Below are positions 50,001-61,832 of a DNA stretch of 64,000 bases, piece by piece. Below the pieces are notes generated by a model that was given only the letters and a program-made list of their open reading frames with translations, was not told where the DNA came from and did no database searches. The translations under genes and the position numbers were made by a program. Every line of letters begins with the position of its first letter. Position 1 is the stretch's first letter. Location: NCBI GenBank assembly GCA_036583965.1, contig JAZBQD010000014.1:37372990-37436989 (forward strand). Reading direction: 5' to 3'. The DNA is from Prunella strophiata (lineage: Eukaryota; Chordata; Aves; Passeriformes; Prunellidae).

Positions 50001-52100
50001 ATTTCAAATTGGGATGGTCAATAATGGAATTTTATTGTATTCTTAGAAGACTTGTTTGAGGTAGTGTGCTGATGCTCAAAAGAAAATCAAGAGATTATCA
50101 CACTCATTATTTTAACCATACTCTCATTCACCCCTACTTCCCCAAGATATCCAGTAATTTCAGCAGCACATGGTGGATATATATTTTAGACTAGCAAGAA
50201 TCATATATATGGATTTTGGAAAAATATAGAATTTGTACTTATGTGTTAGAAGCAACTATTTAATAGTACTGTGAATGTTACTTTAAAACTTATCAAATTA
50301 TTGTTTCAAATGAGAGTCATCTCTTAACCTTCTCAGGACTGTCAGTAATGGATATTATAGATCTTCATTTGTGAAGAAATGTCTCAGTCGTTTATTGGAT
50401 GATCCACATTACTATTTGCCCAAGGCAGGAAGAAAACAACAATATCTTCAGTCATTTGAAAAGATTATTTTAACCTCTGTGTGCTTCTGCTTTTCCTTTT
50501 TTCAATGCTGATTTTTCTTGATGAAGTCAGAGTGTCCCATTTTTATTTATTTTCTATTGGTATAGAGGATTAATAACAATATTAAACCCTTTTCTAAGTT
50601 ACTGTACTTTTCACACTTCACTGGAGTTTTACATACCACATTAGTTCATCTACATGACCATGTTTTCTCTTAGCTATTTTGCTAAAAGCAGAAAGAAAGC
50701 TGAGATCTGTACTTTTTCCATTGTTCTTTTTTCCAAATACACTTTTTTTTTTCCTTTGAATTGCTCTACTTAAACATAAAACTAGATGTGCAGGTGGAGT
50801 CTGGCAGCAGTAAGTGCAGGAAAGGGCTGTACCTAGCTGTGCTCTCCTAGTGCAATTCCAGCAGAGCAAACCCCACCCGCGTGCAGTGCATTTGCTGATG
50901 AGATGGACCCGCAAGGTGAGAGACTCAGGAGCCATGTCTAGGCCTAATCTGTGAGCACCAGAGAAACAAAAGGCACGAGGGAATTGTGGTGTTTTTCCCT
51001 TCAGTAAAACCCAGGGAGAGCAGCCCTGTGGAATGTTCCTGGTACAAGTGGGATTTGAGGACCCAAAGCAAACTCTCTCCCCAGCAGCTGCATCCAGCTG
51101 TGCTCCTTGTGCTTATTGATGGCTTTCTTCACCCACAGCCTGACCCAGCTCCTCCTGGGCTGCACAGCAGCTTGGCTGGTGATGGCACAGGAGGAAGCAC
51201 CTCCCGTGTCCGTAGTGCTGGGGTCAGGGGGCAATGACTCCTAGAGGGCAGCAGCCATCGCCGCTGCTTCCAAAACCGCTAGAGAGACAATGAGAGGCTG
51301 AGGCTCAGGAATCTGGGTGTTGCATTTTTCACGAGTGCTGAATAAATATATGTATTTAGAGAAATTATTCAGCTCAAATAAACAACTGGGAAAACGTGTA
51401 GGGCAATTGGATTTTTGTAATCAAATCTATGGCTTAATTTTAGGGTCGGGGAAGACCTGGAAAGGGCCTCACTAATGTTTAATAGGGCTTTAGTAACCTG
51501 GTGGCCCTCCAAAGTCGACAGGTGGAGCCTCCTTTCAAGAATTTTCAAACAAACATTGCTTTTTAAAATTTTTATTTTATCATGCCTTGTAATAAAATCT
51601 GCTTCTATAAATGTAATATTTAAAATACTCTAGTGAATTCTCATCAGTGGACTTGTTCCTATTATCCAACTGAAAAGAGATCTGTGGGTATGTAGTAAGA
51701 CCCCCCCCACTCTGGGATTCCAGACAATACACAGACACAAGTGGTTTCCTGATTACACTTATTCACATACCCAGTGATGAGGTGGCTGTCCCAGCTGGTG
51801 AAACTTCAGAAGAATTAGTCTCCTGACAATTTTAATATAATGTTGTCACAAATGTTTACAATTCCTCAGATTCCTCACATGGTACTCTTCCCCATCAAGA
51901 CACAACCTCGAGAGGATGCTGGGGTAGGTGTATCATAACAAAATCTCTTATTTAGCCCAGACTATTCACATGGGGAACATAAAGAATACTGAAGTTATTT
52001 AAAAGGGGAAAAAAGCTTGTCTGGGAGAAATAAGGGAAAACCCATGTGTATGGGTCCCTTACTCTAATTTGAAGTGGAAAAATACCAGTCAGGAGATACA

Positions 52101-52128
52101 TTTTGTATATGTGTATGTATGTGTGTAT
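52101..52128. repeat. Degenerate TATG/TG microsatellite
   Basis: A run of gtatatgtgtatgtatgtgt type. Confidence 0.65.
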
Positions 52129-53961
52129 CTCCAAGTAAAATAAGCTATCTGACTTGAAGTGTCACTGGTCTGATTGTGATTTCCCTATTCAAAACTTTAT
52201 GTAGGCAAGCGCTAATTACCAAAAATAAGCTTTGTTTTAGGTGGTACCTCCTTGTTGCTGGTCTCATGCAGTCCCTCCTGGTAAGGTGGAAAAAAGGTGA
52301 GCTCAAGAGGTAACCTCTTTCCATCCAGGCAGTAAAAGAGAAGGGAATTCTTGCTTCCTATTCTTTAACAGAGAGTGAGGAATTTAACTAGCATTGAGAG
52401 TCCAAAGAGTCTAGAGGAGGATCTGAGACTATAAGCATCTTCTATTAGAGCATAAAAACACATGATGGTTCAGGCCCTCCCTCATCTTTCAAGACAATGC
52501 AAAATGTTCTGTATTCAGCCCTGTTCCTCAGCATAAAGAATGCAATAAAAAAGTCTGTGTGATCAATGCTAATATTGGTTATAGCATTTCTAATGTATGT
52601 AAACATTATTTAAAGAATTTTATTAACTGAAGAATAGTTCTTCAAAAAGGTTCTTTGAGATACCAATATTTATGGAAGAATTATCTCTAGAACTGTGATC
52701 TATTGTTTGTCCTCTTATGAACTTCTAAGAGGATTGCTTTATATTCAGTTCTTATTCATTGTGTACCTTTTAATGCATTAAATATGCACCTAAGAATTGG
52801 TTCTTCTTTCCAGAGTAAGTAAGATCCTCAAGACCGGTGTTCATCAATAATCCCCATAAATGGTAAAAGCTGTAAACTCACAGTTATAATTAGATCAGGT
52901 ATATTTTTTGTTGTTGTTGAAAAGGAAATGACCCTGTTGCCAAGACTGTCAGTTATAACAATGTAAAAGCCAAAGAAAATATTAACGTTTTCACTGTACT
53001 TTGTTACTGGACAATGGGAATACTTTTCCTCTATATTAGGAAATCCCAGTAGGCTCTCCCAGAAGTATGTCTGAATCTAAATTGCTACCCATTTCTCAAG
53101 CAAAGGTAGCCTAAACAGATTTGGAGGGATTCATTGCACAGATCTTCTGTGGATTTCTGGGTGGTTTTCAAAAGATTGGATTTGCAATATATGCAGCTCA
53201 GAGGCACCTGTTTTAGGGACTGCCTTTTTCCGTGGAATAATTTGCTAGTCGTGGTCAGAAGAGGTGCTTGTGTGGAGGGGTTTTGTGACAGAGAGGTCTA
53301 ACAGGATGTTTTCCTTAAGGAGTGGTGTGGAGCTGGGAACTGATTTTCCCCCACAGTCTGGTGCAGTCCCCTGGGAAATGGGATAGGCACATGAGCCAGC
53401 ACCCTCCTGCAGGGTCCAGCTGAGAGCAGCCACCGTGGTGTGCCCACTTCCCAGACTCTCACAGCTCTGGACTTGGGTGTGAGTGCTGGTACTACTGAGT
53501 GGGGCTCCAGTACCAGTGCAGGCTGTGCCACGAGGCACAGAGCACTACTGGTAGTCTTTGCATGTACCACTTACCCATCATTGTTTGCTCAGGATGCTAC
53601 TTCACTTCTGCCTACCTTCTAGCACAATTAGCAGAATCATACTCCACCCACTTCCCTGTGCCAACAGAAATTGTCCCTGTCTACCCCTGGAGGAAGCCAG
53701 ACACCCACTGCTGACTCACTGTTATCCCTCTGCAGGCCTGGGCAGCAAAGCTCTTACTGCCACCCACCCATCACCTAAGCTGAAATAGGCTTGTGAACAA
53801 AATGACACAATGTGAGATTCACCTATTCCACCAGGTGGTCTTGTCTCATGGACATTATTGCTTTGTGCTTTGCTAAGTGACAGGGGAGTGACTGGAGTAA
53901 TTTCTGTTCACATAGACTGACATGATAGAAATTGATTAATTTAAAATAAAATTACTGAAGC

Positions 53962-54722
53962 ATCTGCTGACATGTATGAAGTTCAATGAGGTGAAATGCC
54001 AGGTCCTGCCTTTGGGCCACAAAAATCCCATGCAGCTCCACAGGCTGGGGCAAAGTGGGTAGGAATCATCCCAGTAGAAAAGGACATGGACGTGTTGGTC
54101 AACAGGAGCTGAACATGATCCAGTGTGTGCTCAGCTGGCCAAGAAGGGCCAAAGGCATCCTGGTCTGTGTCAGGAATAATGTGATCAGAGGATCCAGGCA
54201 GTGACTGTCCTCCTTCACTCAGCACTGGTGAGGCCACACCTCGAGTCCTGTGTCCAGTTCTGGGCCCCTCACTACAAGAAGGACGTTGAGGTGCTGGAGC
54301 ATGTCCAGAGAAGGGCCAATGGAGCTGGGGAGGGAGCACAAGTCCTTTGAAAGGCTGATGAGGAAGCTGGGGATCTATAGCCTGGAGAAAAGGAGACTCA
54401 AAGGAGACCTTATTGCTCTCTGCAATGACCTGAGAGGGGGTCAACCTCTTCTCCCAAGCTATCAGGAACAGACAAGAGGAAATGGCTTCAAACTGTTCCA
54501 GGGGATATTCAGGGTGGCAGTTAGGGAGAATTGTTTCACTGAAAGAGTTGTCAAGAATTGAAATGGGCTTTCCAGGGACTTGGTGGAGTCACCCTGTAAG
54601 TGGGAAACAATTGGACATGGCACTTAATGCTGTGGTTTAGTTGGCATGGTGGTGCTCAATCAAAGGTTGGACTCACCAGTCTTGGAGGTCTTTTCCAGCC
54701 TTAATGATTCTGTGATTCTATA
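53962..54722 (+). mobile_element. CR1 LINE, longer sense copy with decayed ORF2 C-terminus
   Basis: About 760 bp covering the end of the reverse-transcriptase ORF and the 3' UTR. Marker words in order are aggtcctgcctttgggccac, tggccaagaagggccaaagg, cactggtgaggccacacctc, ccctcactacaagaaggacg, agcctggagaaaaggagact, ctgaaagagttgtcaagaat and ttgactcaccagtcttgg-type sequence (54668-54686), ending tgattctgtgattctatag. A frame at about 54346-54561 still reads LEKRRLKGDLIAL and FTERVVKN, which is the CR1 ORF2 C-terminal region, then meets a stop. The 3' UTR words differ from the 36-37 kb copies, so it belongs to another CR1 subfamily. Confidence 0.92.
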
Positions 54723-56200
54723 GAGGAAAGCATTCCCCCAACATTAGTAGCACTTGCCTCAGAGATACTATCAGATTATGTCTGTATTATAATAATATAT
54801 GGTATTACTGTAAAAGGGACAGTTGTATCTTAACATCCAGTGTTCAGAGAGGTGTGTCACACTCTCCCAGCAGTTCTCCTGCAGATGAGAAATGCACACA
54901 TTGGTTAATCATTGGCATATGGGATTTTACAAATGGGCAAGGCATAGAGTTGTATGCCGATCTGGCAGGATGACTAGTTAGGAGAGACTTGAGACAATCT
55001 TATGTTATGTTTGTGTATATCCAAGCATTATAGAGTAACCAAGAGTTCAAAGAACTTCCTAGTAAGCACACCTTAATGGAGAGACAATAATGTGCAGAGG
55101 TAGAAATCAAACTGGTGTTATCATATCTCTATATATGCATAGTTAGTAAATTCTAACTGAGCTGGGCATCTGTAGTCCAGCTCAGCGAGCTGAATCTGTC
55201 AGTCTTATAGGACTGATTGCTGCTTAGTAAACACAAAAGCTTTGATAAATGCCTGTAAATTTGTGTTTAGTCATCACAGTTTGCAGACCATGGATTTTTT
55301 GCAATCAATATGCCTAAATTTAAGGGTCAAGTAGATAATAGTTGATTGATAGGTTGAAAATACAAAAGAAGACAGTTGTTTTGCGTGTTGTTAAGAAAGC
55401 CCCAAAAAGAATAGGGCTCATACCAAGCCCCATACAAGTTTGATCTATTTGTATTTTCATGACTCGAAGTTGTTACTGAATCCAACTTTATTTTCCTGTA
55501 GAAATGGAAATGTTATGAATTTTATAGGCCTGCAAGAGATGTTTGGCATTTCCAAATAGCCCCTTTTAAGTCTATGGCCATTCATTTCACCTCAGACACA
55601 GATAATTTATTGTGGTTTATTGCCTCTCTCCTTCTCTTCTACCTAGCATGAGACTTTGTCTACTGTCTTGGTAGTCCCAATGTTTACACTGGCTTTCACT
55701 TATTTCTGCTTTTTAATAAAATTTTCCTTCTCCATTATTTATATTTAATTTCAGTAAATTCTTAAACATGCACCTGACATAACTGTGAGTTTATTTCACA
55801 CGGTTATGTGTATCAGTTAGAAATATATCCCCTGTACTTTTATCTGTGAGATATTTCTTCCTTACCAAGATACCACTTTGCTCATTTGACATTCATAACA
55901 ATAATGTAGCATATAGGGAGCTGTTTCTGCTTCTAAGAATAATTCAAATATTTGCCCCCAGCACACATTTTTGCAGCATTGGTTGTTAGATTGAAGAAGC
56001 AGGATGTACTTGGTTTTCCATCTGCTCAGTGGTACTAGTAAAACTACAGTAAAACTAGTCTTGCAGTCTTTGCATGCCCAAATCCATCAGTGACCATAGA
56101 GAAAGTCAGGGTGCATAAATAACTCAGGATCAGCTTCATGAGTATGGGATTTACAGTAACACAGATCTTGTATAACCATTTGAATTGTTTTCTAATGCAG

Positions 56201-56387
56201 ACGAGGCTCCAATGTGTCCCTGACTTTGGATATGAGCAGCTTGGGAAGCGTTGAACCTTTCGTCACTGTGCCAACCCCACGAGAAAAAGTAGCGATGGAA
56301 TACCTGCAGTCAGCTGGCCACGTCCTGACTCGGCAGCAGCTCCGAGAAGCAGTTGCATGTTCTCATTTACTTCAAACAGAATTCATG
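56201..56387 (+). CDS. PTPRR: PTPRR exon: kinase-interaction motif and ERK-site region
   Basis: The exon is 187 bp. The first base completes the split Arg codon, 62 codons follow, and the exon ends in phase 0 with donor gtgagt. It reads RGSNVSLTLDM, the core of the KIM that docks ERK1/2 and p38, with RRGS forming the protein kinase A consensus whose Ser phosphorylation is known in PTP-SL to release the kinase. About 14 residues further on, VPTPREKV carries the Thr-Pro site known as an ERK phosphorylation target in the family. It ends HLLQTEFM. All key KIM residues (two Arg, the Ser, the hydrophobic V-L-L pattern) are present, so MAP-kinase docking should be intact. Confidence 0.97.
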
Positions 56388-59300
56388 GTGAGTTTAACAA
56401 CACGCTTGAAATGAGGATCTCTTACAAAAGTGGCACAACAGAAACTGTGAGGAAAAAATAATGGGGCAACACTTTAATGTCAAGGTACAAATAATTTCCA
56501 AAGGGCAGATTAGATAGTTTCAAGGTGGTGTTTTATGTTTGTGCACTAAAGACAGAGAAGTCAGTTATATCCATGGATAATACAGATTCCTTTTGGTTTG
56601 AAGTCCCATCATAGATGGGCTAAGTATGATAGTAGAGCTACAGTGCAAACAGTCAGAACTGTAACACTGTGACAGTTTCAAAGAAATCATAAAGACTATG
56701 ACGAAAACACATTCATAATTTGAAATTTTGTTTATTCCCATGTAAACATCATGTATGTTTGCAATTTGAGCACTAAATTTTTAGTCACCGTAAATTATTT
56801 TTTGGAGAAGATAGGGACACCCACAGTCCCTGTCCAAAAGGGACTTTTTTCCCAAGGTCCAAAATACTTTTAACAAGCATGCCATATACTTTTAAAAGCA
56901 GCCTAATATACTCAAAACAAAAAAACCTGAATGTTTTACAAGTGTATTTATTAGAAAAGGGGTAAGAATCTAAAATGAAAAAAGTGGCCAGGTGGAAAAA
57001 AGAGCAGAAAAAGTCAGGAAAACACATTACAACACATTACTGTAAGAAGGCCTAAAAAAGTCTGGTAGTGCAAAACACTCAGATGAAAGAAGCTGTCAGA
57101 AAAAAAAGGAGACACTTTTTACAAGGGAAATAGAAAAGAGCATAAACTGATGCCACTTGAATGTGAAGGCTGAGTAAGGCAGGGCAAAAAAGGTTTTGAA
57201 TTTAAAAAAAATTCATAACTTCATGTTTAAACAGATCAAAAGCACAAAGCTCACTAAAGAATACAAGGATCAATTGATGATCAAAATGGTAGAAAAGTGA
57301 TTTAGGGAAGCTAAACCACTAGGTGAGAAGTGACTCCATAATTTGCACCTGCATTTACCCTAGAAGAACTTAGGAAATTTCCTACATCTGTGGCAGGGAT
57401 AGGTTCAAGCAGATCACTAGAAGTTCTGTCTGATATTGAAGCATTAGTGGAAGGAATTCTATAACAAATCAATAAAATTAATAAAAGTAAGCTAATAGTC
57501 ACCCAGGAATCCTAAAGGACTCCATATATGCACTCACTGATGTATTAACTGGAGAGGTATAACATAGCAGTTGTGCTTCAGCAGCTGAGGAATCAGAGGG
57601 CCAGAGGCAGCAGTTTTTCAGAAGGATTCTGGAATTGATCCAGAGAACTGTATGTCTAGAAATCTGATGTCTAAATCAGAGAAACTGGAAGGAATTAAAA
57701 TTAAACATGCTAGAGCACGTGACATTTCATTTTGTTTCCAATTTGTGCATGTGAATTAATAGATGATGAGTGCCATCTTACCCCAAAAATAGCTTTTCAT
57801 GATGAATAATTGCATCCTATGGAGCAGCCCTTTCAATTACCTTTAAAGTCCGAGGTTTATAGTAAAAGTAATTTGCTTAAGAAAAGTAAATCCCTCAGTT
57901 CTTCTACCAAAACGTGGAGAGACAGTGTACACAGAAAAATTACAATCATCCAACACACTTTTATCACCAGTTATGCCATAGGTTCTCTGCCATTCTGCTG
58001 CTTAGGCAGGAAAGTCAGAAGAAATAACTTCATCATGGCTAAGCCCCCCATGTTAGGAGACAGTTTGTACAGACAAATTGGCACCTCATAGAATCCTGTT
58101 TACCCAAATCATCTCACACAGCAGTTGTGCACAGCTTTGGGGAGACAGAGTCACATTTTATTTGTCCCTCAGGGGGGCACAACATGGCTTTGGCCATTCA
58201 GTGTTTCCACAGAATTTTATTGAAAAGGTCATGACTCGTCTATTCTGTTTTTAAACCATTTTTTAAAAATGTGTTTTCAGATGAAGCTGTTGAGCAGTAT
58301 CTGTTTACTATGTTCCTTGGTACAGATAATAGCTCAAGTAGGAACTTGAGGCATGCAAAGAACGCAGTATATAACCCTCAGCCATTCTGCTCACACAGCT
58401 CATTTTAACTAGCTAAAGAAATACAGTAAGGCAGTCTTCTGGAAACTAGAATTATTAGCTCTCATGAAAAACTTCCAAATTGAATAAAGTGTAGAAATGT
58501 TCGAAGTTTTCAGTGGAAAATTAAAACATGAGCAGTTTCAGGTTATTTTTAGTTCTTCGATTTTTTTTCATTAACAATTAAAGGGACATTACTCAATTAA
58601 AGGGTATATTTGGTTGGGAGAATATTTGCCCAGCATATGTGTTTTCTTTGGTAGCCTGAGTTGCTACTCTTCAAAGGACAGAATATCTGAAGTTGGTGAT
58701 AGAAGATAAAATTTATTCCCAAAACACTCAAATGTCAAAAAATACAGTCCTGCATGGGAAAGTGCCTGATCATTAAATCTATAAAATTAGCTCCTCAAAA
58801 ATAGGAGGGAAGAGTGTAATGACTACCTGCCTGAATTTTCCTAAATTTTGCCACATTTTCTTGAATGCTTTCAGGGATCCAAATTATACCTCTTCAAGTG
58901 TATGTATAGCATTTAAAACCTAATGTTAGCCAGAATAGCTGCTATCAGAAGGTATCACTCAGAGAGGGAAACCAGCCCATGAACAATATGCATATGCATC
59001 TATAATTGCATGCAAGTGACTGAGCACGGGAATGTGTGCAGTTTATGCATTACTTGCAATTATTTAATTAAATATATATATTTAATAAAATAATTTTTTA
59101 TATATATTGCCTATAAAGCTACAGAGTTTGTATACTAGTTTGCACATGTTCCTGCTATTTGCAGTCTGCTGGGCTTATTTGCTCCCCTGTTAGCAGGAAT
59201 GTTCTCTCCATATTATCCTGATCTTTTTTTTTCTGGAATAATCTCTTTTTTCTCACAGCCAGTTTCAGAATAAGTGACTTGTCTGTGGCTGTGATCCACG

Positions 59301-61747
59301 GTGTATTGTCAGATTTCTGTCTGTGCCCTTGGACTCACAAGTACTTACTACTGGGAGGAGACCACTGATTAGAAAGTGTTTACAGGATGTAAGTGATTAA
59401 TGTTATTAATGGTCCCAGTTGGCCCAAAGAAATGTGTTTCTGTTTTCAGCTTGGTGGCATTTTTGCATCTGTCAGTAACTTGCCAAATTATAAACTATTA
59501 AAAAATTTCAGCAGGCATAGTAAGGGAGACAGCCACACATCTGGAAGACCCTCACCAAACACTATCACTTGGGCAGGCAGAGGACTCTTCCTCACACATC
59601 TTTTTGCAGTCTCTGTGGAGGACACACAGAGATCCCATTAAGCACAAGCTTAGTGTCTTGCTCTCTCTCATTTGGTGCATAGTTTAGCACAGAAACCTTT
59701 CAGAGGCCATGAACTGGTGGTGTTTGTACTAAGCCAGAACTGAGCTAGGGAGGTTCTTGGTCAGCCAGTTGGAACAATTCAGAGCCCAAGGGCCAAGGGT
59801 AAGTGTCAGACAGAGGTCACCATTGGAAGCGATAGAAGCCAGAGGTGAATACAAGAGGATATGGGAGCTCATTTTGTAGTTTTGTGGGATGAGGAAGCAG
59901 CATTAGGTGCAGGACAGAGGTGAAATGGTTTGACCTGAAGTAGTAGGGATGAGGTTTATGCAAGAATAACATCTTAGAAGTGAGAAGATGCTGAACTTAG
60001 GACAGCTATCATATGGATGGCAGTACAGCGATCTGAAAATGATTGGGTGAAGTACCTGCAAGGAAGGTGTGTCTTAGCAGCAACACTTTGGCTGGCCTGA
60101 CACAGCAAGTCATTCTTTTGAGAAGCCAGCTGAAGACCAAGAAGAGATTAAGGAAGAAACTGAGTGAGGGAGAGGGGAAGAATAAAGAAGGCCCATGAAA
60201 TGCATGAGCATAAGGCAGAGAAGGTAGAAAAATAAAAATCAACACAGATGCAACCTCGCATAGTAAGATGTTCGGAAGCCAAGTTGGGAAGTGGAGACAA
60301 ATCACAGCATTTCAGTATGAACCATCTAAATTTTACTTAACTTTGCCATCTCTTCAAGCAGTATAATGAGAGAGTAGCTTCCCCTGCTTGGTGAACAATT
60401 GTAAAATTCTGCTGTTGGGTGCCTGCTTGACAAGCTGTTAGAGGCCTCATCCCTATTCCTTTAAAAAAAATCCCTGCAGAGGTCGGTCATGCTGGGCAGG
60501 ACCAGCTTGTGTCTGAAGCACAGGGACCATGCATCGCTGCTGTACCAAAGTACTGGATAGGCCTGCACCTCTACAGTAGAAACCAACTCATTTTGGAGGA
60601 CAATCCTTAAGTAAATTTTCCAGTGATGCAAGCCAACAGATCCTCCTGATGTTGCTATGTGTCTCTAAGAGGCAATTATGTAATATGCCACTGTCCCTTA
60701 GGCTAAATGTCCCAGGTTAGAAAGATGTGTCCAAGTCTCTAGCTCTTTTAAGTAGAAGTATTAATTTACTGAAGATCGAATTCCCTTACTCTAAGACAAT
60801 TTAAATCATGGTGGCCAAAAAAAAAAAAAAAATCAGCATAAAAATGAAGATTTGAGTAAACTGAAGCATTTTTAATGTGATTTTACCAGATTATTTTAAT
60901 TGGCAAAACATCCCCCACAATCATGGAAAGAAAACCCAACCCCTGCAAGTTTCATCCTGCCATTTTAAAAGGGTTAGTTTTATTCAACTGTAGAAACATT
61001 GTTTCAGGACCTCAAAATCAAAATTGTTCTTACTCTCCCTTAAACCAAGTTAAACATTTTATTCAGTGCAAATTTTGCAGATTTTTACTTTTCATGCTGA
61101 CAAGCAGTTTGAAAAACAGCAATTTTTAGTTTATAGGCTGCATATTTTTGAAACTTAAAGGAAACTGTCACATTAGTTACCTGCACATCTGCAATGTAAA
61201 TCAGTCACTAAAAGCTGAAAATGAGAAGCAAAAGAAATAGTTTCAGATTTTTCCTACTTTTGAGTCTGAATGCAAAAGACTAAGACACTTCATTCTAGCA
61301 GTTTAAATAAAAGGCAAGTGAGGTCTTTGAATTTCATTGATAAGGGCTTAGCACAAAATTGTTTTAAGGTTTGCCATATATTAATCTTTAATTATTTTTT
61401 AAGCTCCTGCCCCAATTATGTAAAGTACTGCTCTTTTTTGCCACAGTACTGTACTTTTGAACTCCATTTTTCTGGAAGTATAGTGCATTTTAACCTTGGT
61501 CCTAAGCCCATAAAAACTTTTTTTTTAAATAATTCATCAGAAGTGTTCCTTGGAAGTCACCCCTTCAACATGCAACTCCCTGTGTTTATTAAAGGAAGGG
61601 TGTTGACAGGCTTGAGGTGGGAACCACTTTTTTTCTTAATAACTTTGATGTTAAGAGACAGTTGTGTAACAGCAGATGGCCTTCTGGTGATAATTTCCTG
61701 CATGGCTCCTTTGGAAACATCAGTCTGATTTAATTTATTTTTTATAG
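56388..61747 (+). other. PTPRR: PTPRR intron, 5.4 kb
   Basis: It starts gtgagt and ends ttattttttatag. It contains an apparent ancient CR1 relic (57040-57700), an AT-rich self-complementary stretch at 59060-59110 and a poly-A run near 60819. A 152-codon open frame at 61270-61728 lies just before the exon, but it ends before the acceptor and has no recognisable content. Confidence 0.85.
57040..57700 (+). mobile_element. Probable ancient CR1 relic (region between endonuclease and reverse transcriptase)
   Basis: In order it contains gatgatcaaaatggtagaaa, gaagctaaa, tttgcacctgcatttaccct, gatattgaagcattagtgga, aacaaatcaataaaattaat and caggaatcctaaaggactcc. These follow the order of old amniote (turtle- and crocodile-type) CR1 ORF2 sequence coding for the start of the reverse transcriptase. 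Stops and indels are frequent. The limits are approximate and the comparison is from memory. Confidence 0.5.
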
Positions 61748-61832
61748 GAAATACCAATGAATTTTGTGGATCCCAAAGAAATTGACATCCCGAGTCATGG
61801 AACTAAAAACCGCTATAAAACAATTTTGCCAA
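61748..61832 (+). CDS. PTPRR: PTPRR exon: lead-in to the PTP catalytic domain
   Basis: The exon is 85 bp, starts in phase 0 and ends in phase 1 with donor gtaagt. It reads EIPMNFVDPKEIDIPSHGTK and then NRYKTILP plus the first base of the next codon (expected Asn). The NRYKTILP box is the classical KNRYKNILP-type motif that opens the conserved PTP domain. The substrate-recognition loop, WPD loop and Cys P-loop are therefore in exons beyond the right edge. No further exon is seen in the last 2.2 kb. Confidence 0.96.

Larger units (their letters stand above)
33457..56200 (+). other. PTPRR: PTPRR intron, 22.7 kb, CR1-rich
   Basis: This is the largest intron fully inside the window. It interrupts the KIM within an Arg codon (phase 2). 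It holds three same-strand CR1 3' ends at 35.9-37.25 kb, one antisense CR1 end at 40.52 kb and one longer CR1 copy at 53.96-54.72 kb. It also has a 24-bp tandem pair at 34.69 kb, a 19-bp tandem pair at 37.66 kb, a TAATTG triplet repeat near 40.99 kb, and locally CpG-rich patches at 36.6, 46.35 and 50.87-51.29 kb. Stretches 37.3-40.5, 40.7-46.3 and 46.5-50.8 kb show nothing I can name. Confidence 0.85.
18093..61832 (+). other. PTPRR: PTPRR gene, central portion (six internal exons and introns)
   Basis: PTPRR is a single-pass receptor-type tyrosine phosphatase. Its cytoplasmic KIM binds ERK and p38 MAP kinases, and its PTP domain dephosphorylates them. Joining the six exons gives 305 uninterrupted residues that match, as I recall it, vertebrate PTPRR from the middle of the ectodomain to just before the catalytic domain. 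All acceptors are AG and all donors GT, and phases fit at each junction. Introns are 3,136, 7,565, 4,019, 22,744 and 5,360 bp, with flanking introns of at least 18,092 and 2,168 bp. The first coding exons and all catalytic-domain exons lie outside the window, so catalytic integrity cannot be judged here. There are no frameshifts or stops in the exons, so the gene looks functional. Identification rests on memory of the family, not on a search. Confidence 0.95.

Noticed and set aside
53983..54444. 153-codon open frame on the minus strand
   Set aside because: It is the antisense of the CR1 copy at 53962-54722, not a gene.
59060..59110. AT-rich self-complementary stretch (taaatatatatatttaataaa...)
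   Set aside because: It is low complexity. Self-pairing is expected from alternating A/T, so it was not listed as a structured element.
61270..61728. 152-codon open frame just upstream of the exon at 61748
   Set aside because: It stops 20 bases before the exon, is not in continuity with PTPRR, and is rich in Phe/Leu from T-rich intron. There are no motifs.
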